50,622 nt of DNA from Bacteroidota bacterium (GCA_016191555.1 JACPVX010000070.1:1-50622), one strand, 5' to 3'; shown: positions 18,039-26,265, counted from the first letter of the stretch. The notes: generated by a model not told the origin, from the letters alone. A program made the numbers and translations.

Positions 18039-19841
18039 CTAATCAAACAACTCCTTCTTCTTCACATTCGTCAAAAACTCCTCGTCCAGTAAAGTTTGTG
18101 CGCACGCTGCGGCATGGGTGAGTTCGTAGCGGAAGAAGAATTTCATCGTCACGATCTTACCTTCGTAAAATGCCTGACTTTGGTTTTTAAAGTTGGTCGC
18201 ATCGATATTGCGTTGTGCTACTATTGCTTGCTTAAGCCATTGCCACGCAATGACGACATAACTTATTTGTTCCATGAACACCGTTGCATCGGCTAAGTAG
18301 CGATCGATGCTGGTAGGAGCGAAGGTGCTGAGATGTGCGAGTACTTGTTGAATCCTCTTCCACTCGCCTTCTAATTGCTGTGCATATTTTTTTAATGTGC
18401 TTAATTCGCTAGCTGATTGAACAGCAGACTGAATCTCTTCACCTAAAATGGCTAATGCTTTTCCTTTCTCCATCACTACTTTTCTTCCCAGCAAATCAAT
18501 GGATTGAATGCCCGTGGTACCTTCGTACAGCGACATGATTTTCAAATCGCGGTAGTGTTGTTGCACCGGAAAGTCCATCGTGAAACCATACCCTCCTAAA
18601 GTTTGGATGGCCAATGCTGCCGAGCGACTTCCTTGTTCGGACGAATACGTTTTCACAATAGGAGTGAGCAGTTCAAGTAACAGCAGACTGTTCTTTTTCG
18701 CTTCGCCTTCAGTGCCGTGTACTAAATCAGATAATCGGTTGCACTCCATCACCAAGGAGAGTGAGCCTTCGGCAATTGCTTTCTGCGTGAGCAACATGCG
18801 CTGCACATCGGGATGATTGATGATGAGGGTAGGTGGCTTCAATGGATCTTTTTCGCTGGCCAATCTTCCTTGTGGACGCTCGCTCGTGTATTGCAGTGAA
18901 GCCTGATACGCAGCCATCGCTACAGAGGCTGCATCGAGTCCCACGCTGATGCGCGCTTCGTTCATCATTTGGAACATGTACCCCAACCCTTTGTGTGGTT
19001 CGCCTACGAGCCAACCCTTGCATTCATCTTTGTCGCCAAACACTAAGTGAGTAGTGCAATAGCCACGCTGTCCCATCTTTTGAAAATCACCGGCACAGAA
19101 TACATCGTTCGGTGTAAGCGTACCATCTTTCTCCGGCCAGAATTTAGGAATGATGAAAAGCGAAATACCTTTCACTCCGGCAGGCGCACCTTCGATTCGC
19201 GCGAGTGTCAAATGCACAAAGTTCGAACACGCTTCATGCTGACCGCCTGAGATAAATATTTTTTGTCCTTTGATTTTGTAGAAGCCATCGCCCATAGGTT
19301 TTGCGCTGGTGGTGATATCGGTGAGCGAGCTTCCCGCTTGTGGTTCCGTGAGCGCCATCGTTCCTTGCCATTTGCCGGCAAAGATGTTGGGAACGAATGT
19401 GTTGATTTGTTCCTCCGTGCCGAAGCTGGTGATCAAAGCAGCAGAGCCTGCCGACAAGCTGAAGTATCCCTGGCAACTATTGTTGGCCGCCATGAATATG
19501 TGTTGAGCTACGTTGAAGATCATCATGGGAAGTTGCATGCCACCGTGATCGAAGGAGGCGCCACCGCCAATCCATCCGTTTTCGGCTGCCTGATGGATGA
19601 TGGTTTTTAATTGCGGATGCGTCTTCACGCCACCGTTGCCATCGTAGAGTGCGGGTTGAGCGTCCATTTCCTTGAAGTAAGGTGCCATGTCGCGGTCGGC
19701 AAGCAGCTTGGCTGCTTCGATCATCATCCAGGCTTCTTCCCAATTGAGGTGCGCAAAGCGCGGCAACGAAAAGATATCGTTTACCTGATGTACTTCCTGA
19801 AGAAGAAATTTATTGTATTCAATGCTTGTGTAGCGGCTCAT
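18039..19841 (-). CDS. Acyl-CoA dehydrogenase with C-terminal extension
   Basis: This FAD enzyme introduces the trans-2 double bond into acyl-CoA. The 600-residue protein is longer than the ordinary family (about 380). It has an N-terminal acyl-CoA-DH_N extension (SRYTSIEYNKFLLQEVHQVND), the central domain with TEPQAGSSLTDI and KIFISGGQHE, the C-terminal helical domain with LGGYGFTMDFPVQQHYRDLK and the catalytic-base region SLYEGTTGIQSIDLLGRK, then an extra C-terminal helical domain from about residue 470. This architecture matches the DmdC/FadE12-like group. The minus-strand leader has TATATTCG, one base off the TAnnTTTG promoter element. Confidence 0.92.
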   Translation of the reverse strand: MSRYTSIEYNKFLLQEVHQVNDIFSLPRFAHLNWEEAWMMIEAAKLLADRDMAPYFKEMDAQPALYDGNGGVKTHPQLKTIIHQAAENGWIGGGASFDHGGMQLPMMIFNVAQHIFMAANNSCQGYFSLSAGSAALITSFGTEEQINTFVPNIFAGKWQGTMALTEPQAGSSLTDITTSAKPMGDGFYKIKGQKIFISGGQHEACSNFVHLTLARIEGAPAGVKGISLFIIPKFWPEKDGTLTPNDVFCAGDFQKMGQRGYCTTHLVFGDKDECKGWLVGEPHKGLGYMFQMMNEARISVGLDAASVAMAAYQASLQYTSERPQGRLASEKDPLKPPTLIINHPDVQRMLLTQKAIAEGSLSLVMECNRLSDLVHGTEGEAKKNSLLLLELLTPIVKTYSSEQGSRSAALAIQTLGGYGFTMDFPVQQHYRDLKIMSLYEGTTGIQSIDLLGRKVVMEKGKALAILGEEIQSAVQSASELSTLKKYAQQLEGEWKRIQQVLAHLSTFAPTSIDRYLADATVFMEQISYVVIAWQWLKQAIVAQRNIDATNFKNQSQAFYEGKIVTMKFFFRYELTHAAACAQTLLDEEFLTNVKKKELFD

Positions 19842-19901
19842 GGTGGTTGCTGGTTATTGTAGTTTACGAATATAAAAAAAGGATCACATATATCATTTGA
19901 G

Positions 19902-20018
19902 CTGTTCGCGAATCCATTCTACCACTAAGACACCAAGGCACTTAGTTTTCGCTATACAATTGCCAATTGCCTTGTTTGTCAATTGTCAACTGTTATGTGA
20001 TCTGTTCGCGAATCCATT
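19902..20018. repeat. 17-bp direct repeat flanking a repeat-bearing insert
   Basis: CTGTTCGCGAATCCATT occurs at 19902-19918 and again at 20002-20018, exactly 100 bases apart, with similarity extending several bases further left. The second copy encodes the last residues (WIREQ) of the alpha/beta hydrolase. The first copy, beyond the present stop, would encode WIREQLK and a stop in its own frame. The sequence between holds the 8-nt-period repeat (19921-19945) and a CAATTG-rich stretch. This looks like an insertion with target duplication, or a slipped duplication of the gene end. Confidence 0.7.
19921..19945. repeat. 8-nt period repeat, CACNNAGG type
   Basis: Three units, CACTAAGA, CACCAAGG and CACTTAG, follow one another. 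They are followed at 19946-19955 by TTTTCGCTAT, which is also found next to a similar repeat at 21540-21549. Confidence 0.65.
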
Positions 20019-20667
20019 GGGAAACGATGGGAGCGTGGGTGTGAACGATCAAATGGCCACCATCCGGAACAGAAAAATCGGCTTGCCGGAATGGAAGAAG
20101 ACGATCGCTATCGCCATGAATCTGCGCAATAGCCAATGGTTCACTTCTTTTGTTCCAAGTGATGATCTGATGGATAGCCCAACGAAGGAAGAAAGGATCT
20201 GTCGCTGCTAAAATAGAACGCAGCAATTCTTTATCTTCTTTTTGTTTCATTCCAAAAATCCAGTCTTGAAGAGCATTTCCCTTTTTCATCCATTGAATAG
20301 GTACCCACCAATGTATTGGGAAATAGCGAAGCATCTGAAAGTAAAATGGAATGGCGGTAGCATCTCGAGCCGATGAAATCAATATGACTTTCTCTGTTGC
20401 TACTTGTGCGGCAATTTCTGTCGCCATCATGCCACCGAACGAAACGCCAATCAAAATAGGTTGTGGTGATTTGATTTGAGATGAAAGTCGTTGTGCATAA
20501 CTCTTCATCGTATCATCGGGGAGTGGTTTGATCCAATCGATGTAATGCACTTTGTATCCAGATAAATCCAACCGATCAAAGATCCTTTTGTCGGCACCTA
20601 ATCCACTTAGTAAGTAGACATCTTTCGTCTTGATACAATCAAAATTCTGCCTTTCAAAACAATACAC
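19993..20667 (-). CDS. Alpha/beta hydrolase
   Basis: The 224-residue product begins its fold with DVYLLSGLGADKRIFDRL (oxyanion region), has the nucleophile elbow GVSFGGMMA with catalytic Ser, an acidic residue in IHGDSDRLLP and the catalytic His in DGGHLIVHTH. No signal peptide is present, so it should be cytoplasmic. Its placement among acyl-CoA genes suggests a thioesterase or lipid-ester hydrolase, but the substrate cannot be read from the sequence. The start could also be a few codons further in. Its 3' end is duplicated 100 bases downstream. Confidence 0.8.
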   Translation of the reverse strand: MYCFERQNFDCIKTKDVYLLSGLGADKRIFDRLDLSGYKVHYIDWIKPLPDDTMKSYAQRLSSQIKSPQPILIGVSFGGMMATEIAAQVATEKVILISSARDATAIPFYFQMLRYFPIHWWVPIQWMKKGNALQDWIFGMKQKEDKELLRSILAATDPFFLRWAIHQIITWNKRSEPLAIAQIHGDSDRLLPFRQADFSVPDGGHLIVHTHAPIVSQWIREQIT

Positions 20668-20699
20668 AACACCCTTTCCCCAATGACCATTGACTAATG

Positions 20700-20748
20700 C
20701 CCAAGTCCCAAGTCCTAAATCCTAAATCCTAAGTCCTAAGTCCCAACT
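20700..20748. repeat. Seven tandem copies of a 7-nt unit
   Basis: The units are CCCAAGT twice, CCTAAAT twice, CCTAAGT twice and CCCAACT once, with no spacer. The array abuts the stop codon of the SDR gene (TAA at 20748-20750 on the minus strand) and lies between it and the hydrolase gene. Confidence 0.85.
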
Positions 20749-21485
20749 TATCTCGCAGCTCCTCCATCAATCGTCAGACAAATTCCACTCACGAAAGACG
20801 CTTCATCGGAAGCTAAGTATAAATAACCATTGGCAATATCATCGGGCACACCCCACTTGCCTACTGGTATGTGCGCGAGACTTTGTTTGCGAACTTCCTC
20901 GGGCATGGCATCGGTCATGGCTGTTTGGATGAAACCGGGAGCAATGCAGTTGGCAGTAATGCCGAAGCGACCTAACTCCAGCGCCCACACTTTCGTCATG
21001 CCGATGATGGCGGATTTCGTTGCAACGTAGTTGGTTTGTCCGTAGTTACCACGAATCGCCACGTTGGAAGAAGCCGAAACAATGCGTCCGTAGTTTTGCT
21101 CTTTCATAATGGGCACTACAGCTTGCGTGCAATTGAACACGCCTGTGAGATTAACGGAGATGACATCATCCCATTCCTGCTTCGACATCTTTAACAGTGT
21201 CCGATCTTTGGTGATGCCTGCATTGTTAATCAGAATGTCGATGCGACCAAAATGATTTTTTGCAACAGCGACTGCTTTGATCACCGCGTCTTGATCGGCC
21301 ACCGACACTTTTTGAAAGAGTGCTTTCGCTCCATCGCTGATCAAATCATTGACTACTTGTTGTCCTTTGTCGGTGACATCCCACAAAATGATTTTTGCTC
21401 CTTCTTTGGCAAAACGTTGGGCGGTGGCGAGACCAATTCCATTGGCGCCTCCGGTGATTAATGCTACTTTATCTTTTAATCGCAT
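20748..21485 (-). CDS. SDR family 3-oxoacyl-(ACP/CoA) reductase, FabG/PhaB-like
   Basis: This NAD(P)H-dependent short-chain dehydrogenase has 245 residues. The cofactor motif is TGGANGIG (11-18), the structural motif is NNAG (87-90), and the catalytic residues are Ser139/140, Tyr153 and Lys157 in NYVATK. The C-terminal PGFIQTAMTDAMPEE and SGICLTIDGG are typical of FabG. It reduces 3-ketoacyl thioesters to the (R)-3-hydroxy form, or does the reverse. Standing beside an MDR-MaoC fusion, a thiolase and an acyl-CoA dehydrogenase, it is more likely a CoA-linked enzyme than the housekeeping FabG; that is inference. Confidence 0.92.
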   Translation of the reverse strand: MRLKDKVALITGGANGIGLATAQRFAKEGAKIILWDVTDKGQQVVNDLISDGAKALFQKVSVADQDAVIKAVAVAKNHFGRIDILINNAGITKDRTLLKMSKQEWDDVISVNLTGVFNCTQAVVPIMKEQNYGRIVSASSNVAIRGNYGQTNYVATKSAIIGMTKVWALELGRFGITANCIAPGFIQTAMTDAMPEEVRKQSLAHIPVGKWGVPDDIANGYLYLASDEASFVSGICLTIDGGAAR

Positions 21486-21506
21486 GGTTGTTATGTTTTT
21501 CTAATT

Positions 21507-21532
21507 CACCACTAAGGCACGGAGGCACTAAG
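21507..21532. repeat. 8-nt period repeat, CACNNAGG type
   Basis: CACTAAGG, CACGGAGG and CACTAAG follow a short CAC. The motif lies between the SDR and MDR-MaoC genes and is followed by TTTTCGCTAT at 21540-21549, as at 19946. Confidence 0.7.
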
Positions 21533-21553
21533 TTTTTACTTTTCGCTATTCTT

Positions 21554-21578
21554 ACCACTGAGGCACACAGGCACTAAG
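21554..21578. repeat. 8-nt period repeat, CACNNAGG type (second copy)
   Basis: CACTGAGG, CACACAGG and CACTAAG form a diverged second copy, 47 bases after the start of the first one in the same intergenic gap. Confidence 0.7.
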
Positions 21579-21608
21579 ATTTTCTTGCCTCCGACTTTTA
21601 ACTTACTA

Positions 21609-23111
21609 CTAATACAGTGCTGTCAACAACTCACCCAAATAAGCCGGTTTGGATTCGCCTTCAATTTCGATCACCGCTTCCATAATCAGTTTGATGCCGT
21701 TGTTGGGCATGTCTTCGGCTTGCATAATTTTTCCGGTCATGCGTATTCTGCTGCCGGACTTCACCGCCACCGGAAAGCGCGCTTTGTTTAATCCGTAGTT
21801 GATGGACGTAGCCGCGCCTTCTATCTCAATCAATTCATAAAAGAATTTCGCAGCCAGCGACATCGTTAAATATCCATGTGCAATCGTTTTGCCTTCCGGC
21901 AGAAACTGTTTAGCACGCTCCACGTCTACGTGAATCCATTGCTGGTCTTGTGTCGCATCCGCGAAAGCGCTGATGGTTTCTTGTGTTACCGTAAACCAAT
22001 CGGTAACACCCAGCGATTGCCCCACATATTTCTTGATGTCTTTGAAATGAATGCGCAGCGGCTTCGGTACAACCGATGATTTCACAGCTTCTACCGGCTT
22101 GCTTTCTTTAGCTACGATTGGTTCTTCGATCCAATCACCTACTTTCACCACCGCTTTGCCCACCACTTTGCGATCCATCAAATCGTGCAGTGCTTGCGGT
22201 GCTTCGTTGAGCGAGTAGATTTTATGAATATGCTGACGAATGGCTCCGCTCTTCATCATGCCGAGTAGCTCACCGAGATTTTGTAAACTCTGTTGTGGTT
22301 CGCGTTCTGCAAAGCTTCCCCAGAATACGCCCATGATCGAGCAGCCTTTCAGCAGCGGAAGGTTGGCCGGAAACTGCGGTATCTCTCCGGTGGTAAATCC
22401 TACTACCAGGTAGCGACCTTTCCACGCGATGGAACGCAATGCCTGCTCGGCCAGCTTGCCGCCCACGGCATCGTAGATCACATCCACACCTTTGTCTTGC
22501 GTAATTTCTTTGAGTTGCGCACGCAAGTCTTCTTTTGAATAATCGATCAGATGCGTTGCACCTTTTTCTTTACAGATGGCGAGCTTCTCAGCTGTTGATG
22601 CTGCAGCAATGACAGTCGCGCCCATTACTTTGCCCAACTCTACCGCGGCTAAGCCGACACCACCTGCCGCACCCATCACCAGCAAGGTTTCACCTGCTTT
22701 TAGTTGTGCGCGATCTTTCAAAGCATGATAAGAAGTTCCGTACGTGTAGAGAGTGCAGGCTCCATTGATATAGTCCATGCCGGGTGGCATTGGGAAAACA
22801 CGGTTCGCTTTAACAATTACTTTCTCGGCAAAGCCGCCCCATCCGCAAAGCGCCACCACGCGGTCGCCCGCTTTGAGGTGTTTGACTTTGGCACCCACGC
22901 TTTCAATGACACCCGACACTTCGCCTCCGGGCGCGAACGGCAACTCGGGTTTGAATTGATATTTGTTTTGAATGATTAATAGATCGGGGAAGTTCACGCC
23001 ACAGGCTTTCATCTGTATGCACACCTCACTTTCGCCCACAGGCGGCAGTGTGAGTTCATCTAATACCAATGAATCGGGGAGACCAAAGTTTTTGCAGGTA
23101 ATTGCCTTCAT
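21609..23111 (-). CDS. Fusion of MDR enoyl-CoA/quinone reductase and MaoC hydratase
   Basis: The protein has 500 residues. Residues 1-325 are a zinc-free medium-chain dehydrogenase/reductase (QOR type): ACGVNFPDLLI, PGGEVSGVIESVG, the NADPH loop MGAAGGVGLAAVELG (147-161) and GRYLVVGFTTG. After a Lys/Pro/Val-rich linker, residues from about 350 form a hot-dog MaoC dehydratase domain, with FADATQDQQWIHVD (Asp/His pair) and GKTIAHGYLTMSL. One chain thus carries a reductase and an (R)-specific enoyl-CoA hydratase. I start it at the ATG at 23111 (MKAITCKNFGLPD) rather than the TTG-type extension. It follows batC by 45 bases on the same strand. Confidence 0.9.
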   Translation of the reverse strand: MKAITCKNFGLPDSLVLDELTLPPVGESEVCIQMKACGVNFPDLLIIQNKYQFKPELPFAPGGEVSGVIESVGAKVKHLKAGDRVVALCGWGGFAEKVIVKANRVFPMPPGMDYINGACTLYTYGTSYHALKDRAQLKAGETLLVMGAAGGVGLAAVELGKVMGATVIAAASTAEKLAICKEKGATHLIDYSKEDLRAQLKEITQDKGVDVIYDAVGGKLAEQALRSIAWKGRYLVVGFTTGEIPQFPANLPLLKGCSIMGVFWGSFAEREPQQSLQNLGELLGMMKSGAIRQHIHKIYSLNEAPQALHDLMDRKVVGKAVVKVGDWIEEPIVAKESKPVEAVKSSVVPKPLRIHFKDIKKYVGQSLGVTDWFTVTQETISAFADATQDQQWIHVDVERAKQFLPEGKTIAHGYLTMSLAAKFFYELIEIEGAATSINYGLNKARFPVAVKSGSRIRMTGKIMQAEDMPNNGIKLIMEAVIEIEGESKPAYLGELLTALY

Positions 23112-23156
23112 AAGAATTTGTCGTACCCACAAGATACACTTTTGCGGGTAAAATCC

Positions 23157-24032
23157 TTACCAATCGGGCTTGCCTTTGTCTTTTGGTTTGGTGGCCTTGC
23201 GCTTGTTCTGTTGCAGGTATTGCACCTCCTGATTTTTCATCGCTTCGAGAATCATCTTAGCCTTCTCTTCGCTCATATTCATCTCTTTCAGCTTTTCGCT
23301 GGAAGGAGGCGGTTGCTTTTGTTTGTCTTTCTTTTTCTGTTCGTCTTCTTTCTCTTGCTGCTCTGTTTCCTTTTTCTCTTTGTCTTTCTCCTCTTTGCTC
23401 TTGTCTTTCTGATCTTTCTTTTCCTGATCCTTTTTCTCCTGGTCTTTCTTCTCTTGATCTTTCTTTTCCTGATCTTTTTTCTGCTGATCTTTCTTGTCTT
23501 GTTCCTTCTGATCTTTCTTTTGGTCTTTTTGATCTTTCTTCTGATCGTCTTTCTTATCCTGATCTTTCTTGTCTTTGTTCTTTTCGTCTTGCTTCTTCTT
23601 GTCTTCCAGTTTCTTCTTCACCACCTCGTAGTTGTAGCGTGCCTCATTATTTTCAGGGGCAGCCTTCAGCGCCTGCTTAAAGTAGTTCAATGCTTCCTCC
23701 AGTTTTTCCTTGTTGTTAGCCATTACTCCCAGTTGCTGGTTGGCTACTGAGCTGATCCGTTTATTCGCACTTTGTGTGAGTTGCTGATAGGTATTTTGTG
23801 CATGCGTGGTATCGTTCAGTTGAAAATAAGCGCTCGCCAGATTGGCACGCACCTCGTCTTCCGTTACACCCAGCGAGTCGATCAGATAAGCGTATTTCTG
23901 AATCGCAGTTTTGAAGTCGCCCGATAAGTACGCTTTCTTCGCTTCCGCTTTCGCGGAATTGATTTTGCTGATCTTGCCCGGATCGATGAGCAGGATGGAA
24001 GCAATCAAAAATAGATAGACCGTCTTCATCAT
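23157..24032 (-). CDS. batC: BatC-like TPR protein with long Lys/Asp/Gln tail
   Basis: The 291-residue product has an N-terminal signal or anchor (MMKTVYLFLIASILLI), TPR units covering about residues 25-140 (AKKAYLSGDFKTAIQKYAYL; LEEALNYFKQALKAAPENNE), and then about 100 residues made almost only of K, D, Q and E in short repeats such as EKKDQ. It ends with a short conserved segment (LKEMNMSEEKAKMILEAM). This is the BatC layout of the Bacteroides aerotolerance (bat) operon. The gene overlaps batB by 4 bases. The polar tail is encoded by a nearly perfect 15-base repeat and may vary in length. Confidence 0.85.
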   Translation of the reverse strand: MMKTVYLFLIASILLIDPGKISKINSAKAEAKKAYLSGDFKTAIQKYAYLIDSLGVTEDEVRANLASAYFQLNDTTHAQNTYQQLTQSANKRISSVANQQLGVMANNKEKLEEALNYFKQALKAAPENNEARYNYEVVKKKLEDKKKQDEKNKDKKDQDKKDDQKKDQKDQKKDQKEQDKKDQQKKDQEKKDQEKKDQEKKDQEKKDQKDKSKEEKDKEKKETEQQEKEDEQKKKDKQKQPPPSSEKLKEMNMSEEKAKMILEAMKNQEVQYLQQNKRKATKPKDKGKPDW

Positions 24033-25000
24033 ATCGTTACCGTTCGGATGCTCAATAAAATATCCAATACCAAAAGTACCAAAGCTGCCAGCAGAAAATA
24101 AAAGTACTGGTTTGCCGATACGTCTACCATGCGTGCATCGCGCAGTTCGCCTTCAATCTTGCTGATGGTGTTAATCAATCGGTTCACATCATTGCGCGAC
24201 TCGTTGATTTCAAAATACTGTCCATCGGTTTTGCTGGCCAATGCTTTTAACGAACCGGCATTCAGTTTTGATACAATGGTATTGCCGCGCTGGTCGGTTT
24301 TATAACCTCTTCCGGATTGAATCTGACTGCCGCGGGCGGTGCCAACTCCCAAAGTAAACAACTTAATATTATTATCTTCCACATCGCGCGCCATCTCATC
24401 TGTTTCTTCGCCAAAGTCTTCGCCATCGCTGATCAATACAATCACCTTCGACTTCTGTTCGGAACTGGGGCCTTCTTTTTGTTCGGTCAGTTTCTTCAAC
24501 GCCATCTTGATGGGAGGGCCAAAGTCCGTGCCGCTGCTGGGCACCAAACTCGTGTTCATCGTTTCGATAAAGAGGTTGAGTGCGTTTTGATCGTAAGTCA
24601 GAGGGCACTGCATGAACGCCTCGCTGGAAAAAATGATCACGCCCACGCGGTCGGAGCTGAATGCCGCCACAATCTTTTTCATTTCAAACTTGATCTTTTC
24701 CAGACGAGTAGGCTGCACATCAAATGCATCCATGGACTTAGAAAGATCCACACAAATCATAATGTCTTTGCCTACCGATTTGATCTCGCGCTTCGATCCG
24801 CCATAGGAGGGGCCCATAATGGCGATGATCACCAGCGCGAAGAAGGCAGTGCGGGTAACTAGTTTGATCAGAACGGTATAGAAAGGCGTGTGCAACACGC
24901 GGCTGATACGCCACAGTTTGGCCACATACAGCGCATAGAATAGTACAAATAGGCCTACACCACCCAGCTCTACCCACCCGAAATCTCTAAACCACGTCAT
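24029..25000 (-). CDS. batB: BatB-like von Willebrand A domain membrane protein
   Basis: The 323-residue product has two N-terminal helices (about 12-32 and 45-65) and a vWA domain (about 80-280) with the full MIDAS set: DLSKSMD, Thr in SSGTDFG, and Asp in LISDGEDFG. A C-terminal helix (about 300-318) follows. It matches BatB of the bat operon, which is linked to envelope or oxidative stress tolerance in Bacteroidota. batC overlaps it by 4 bases. The usual upstream partners (MoxR ATPase, DUF58 protein, BatA) are absent here: the next gene upstream is divergent. Confidence 0.88.
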   Translation of the reverse strand: MTWFRDFGWVELGGVGLFVLFYALYVAKLWRISRVLHTPFYTVLIKLVTRTAFFALVIIAIMGPSYGGSKREIKSVGKDIMICVDLSKSMDAFDVQPTRLEKIKFEMKKIVAAFSSDRVGVIIFSSEAFMQCPLTYDQNALNLFIETMNTSLVPSSGTDFGPPIKMALKKLTEQKEGPSSEQKSKVIVLISDGEDFGEETDEMARDVEDNNIKLFTLGVGTARGSQIQSGRGYKTDQRGNTIVSKLNAGSLKALASKTDGQYFEINESRNDVNRLINTISKIEGELRDARMVDVSANQYFYFLLAALVLLVLDILLSIRTVTI

Positions 25001-25019
25001 TCCTCATTTCTTAATCTTA

Positions 25020-25027
25020 CAAAAATA
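25020..25027 (-). promoter_or_regulatory. Bacteroidota -7 promoter element for batBC
   Basis: On the minus strand this reads TATTTTTG, an exact TAnnTTTG match, with TTTG copies further upstream (25044-25047 and around 25050) as possible -33 elements. It would give a leader of about 10-15 bases before the batB ATG at 25000. Confidence 0.55.
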
Positions 25028-25144
25028 TGTTTTTTTGAGTAGACAAATGCAAAACCCGTACTTTACGATGCGTTAAAAACCGATTAAGTTTTACGCCTGC
25101 GCAACCAGCGGGAGCAATGGCGCATCTGAAGGACAAATGGCAAT

Positions 25145-26248
25145 ATGCAAAAGAGAAGAAAGTTCTGCAGCTGGATAGTTTGGATCAGTTTCGGGATGAT
25201 GTGCTGCGCACCCGATGCGCCTGTCGCGAAACAATACCCGATTGGTTTCACCCCATTTCCGTATTCCACCACCTCGCTTACGGAAGTGATGGACTTTGTG
25301 TATGGCAAGATTAAAACCGATGGCAACCTGATAGCCCACCATTTTGATGATGGCATGCCGTGGGCCGAAGCGCTGGCGGATGCACCATTTCCTTCTACCG
25401 TTACCACCGATTGGGCTTTCCGCAAAGAGCACACACCTTCCGGTCATCAGGTGTATGTTTCCATTACGCCTATCCATCTCTCGCGCATCGGGTTGGCATC
25501 GAACAAAAATGAACTTGGCGGCAATCAGCCGCTGCCGTCTCCGTGGAGTGGCTACACCTTCAACACTCCGCAGGTAAAAACAGCTTACCTCAATTATGCG
25601 AAGCGCATCGTGGCGTACTTCAACCCTCAGTTTTTAGCCATCGGCATTGAATCTAATTTATTGAAGATCAACCAGCCCGATGAGTGGAGTCATTACATTG
25701 AGTTGAATCATTTCGTTTACACGGAATTGAAAAAGCTGTACCCCTCGTTACCGATCTTTGTATCTGTTACCGGCTTTGATCTGGCTGGCTACACCGGAGC
25801 GAATGCGACCGATCAACAAAGCGCACTCCGCGACTTGCTGGCGGACAGCGATTACTTCGGATTGTCATTGCATCCACAGTTGAGTTCTTTTCTGGCGAAC
25901 GAAGTGCCGAGCGAGACGGTGCTTCAATCCATCTTATCGCTATCCAATAAACCACTGGCCATTTGCGAAACCAGTTATCCGGCACAGGAGATGACACTGC
26001 TGGGTGGCACGGTGGTGTATCAGGGAAGTGCCGCTAAGCAAAAGCAATTCTTTCAAAATTTGTTTGCTGTGTGCGCCCGCCACGACACGCGCTTTATGGT
26101 TAACTTTATTGTGCGCGATTACGATTTGCTGTGGCAGCAGATCGGCTCACCGGACGACTTCAACAAAATCTGGCGCGACACCGGCTTCTATGACGAGAAC
26201 GGCACCGAAAGGGAAGTGATGCAGGTGTGGAGAGAGCGAGTGTACTAA
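25145..26248 (+). CDS. Lipoprotein with glycoside hydrolase-like TIM barrel
   Basis: The 367-residue product has a short hydrophobic N-terminus ending in a Cys pair (SFGMMCCAPD), a likely lipobox. The rest looks like a clan GH-A barrel similar to galactanase or cellulase folds: YPIGFTPFPYST at strand 1, FLAIGIESNLL at strand 4 with the candidate acid/base Glu, FGLSLHPQ at strand 6, PLAICETSYPAQ with the candidate nucleophile Glu at strand 7, and FMVNFIVRDYDLLW at strand 8. The substrate is unknown. It is divergent from batB, and a near-match promoter TACTTTAC lies at about 25060. Confidence 0.65.
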   Translation: MQKRRKFCSWIVWISFGMMCCAPDAPVAKQYPIGFTPFPYSTTSLTEVMDFVYGKIKTDGNLIAHHFDDGMPWAEALADAPFPSTVTTDWAFRKEHTPSGHQVYVSITPIHLSRIGLASNKNELGGNQPLPSPWSGYTFNTPQVKTAYLNYAKRIVAYFNPQFLAIGIESNLLKINQPDEWSHYIELNHFVYTELKKLYPSLPIFVSVTGFDLAGYTGANATDQQSALRDLLADSDYFGLSLHPQLSSFLANEVPSETVLQSILSLSNKPLAICETSYPAQEMTLLGGTVVYQGSAAKQKQFFQNLFAVCARHDTRFMVNFIVRDYDLLWQQIGSPDDFNKIWRDTGFYDENGTEREVMQVWRERVY

Positions 26249-26265
26249 TAATGCCTTGTTAAATT

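Noticed and set aside
23118..23750. Long Leu/Phe-rich open frame on the plus strand opposite batC
   Set aside because: It is the complement of the Lys/Asp/Gln codon repeats of batC. The hydrophobic composition is an artefact of reading AAG/GAT/CAG repeats backwards.
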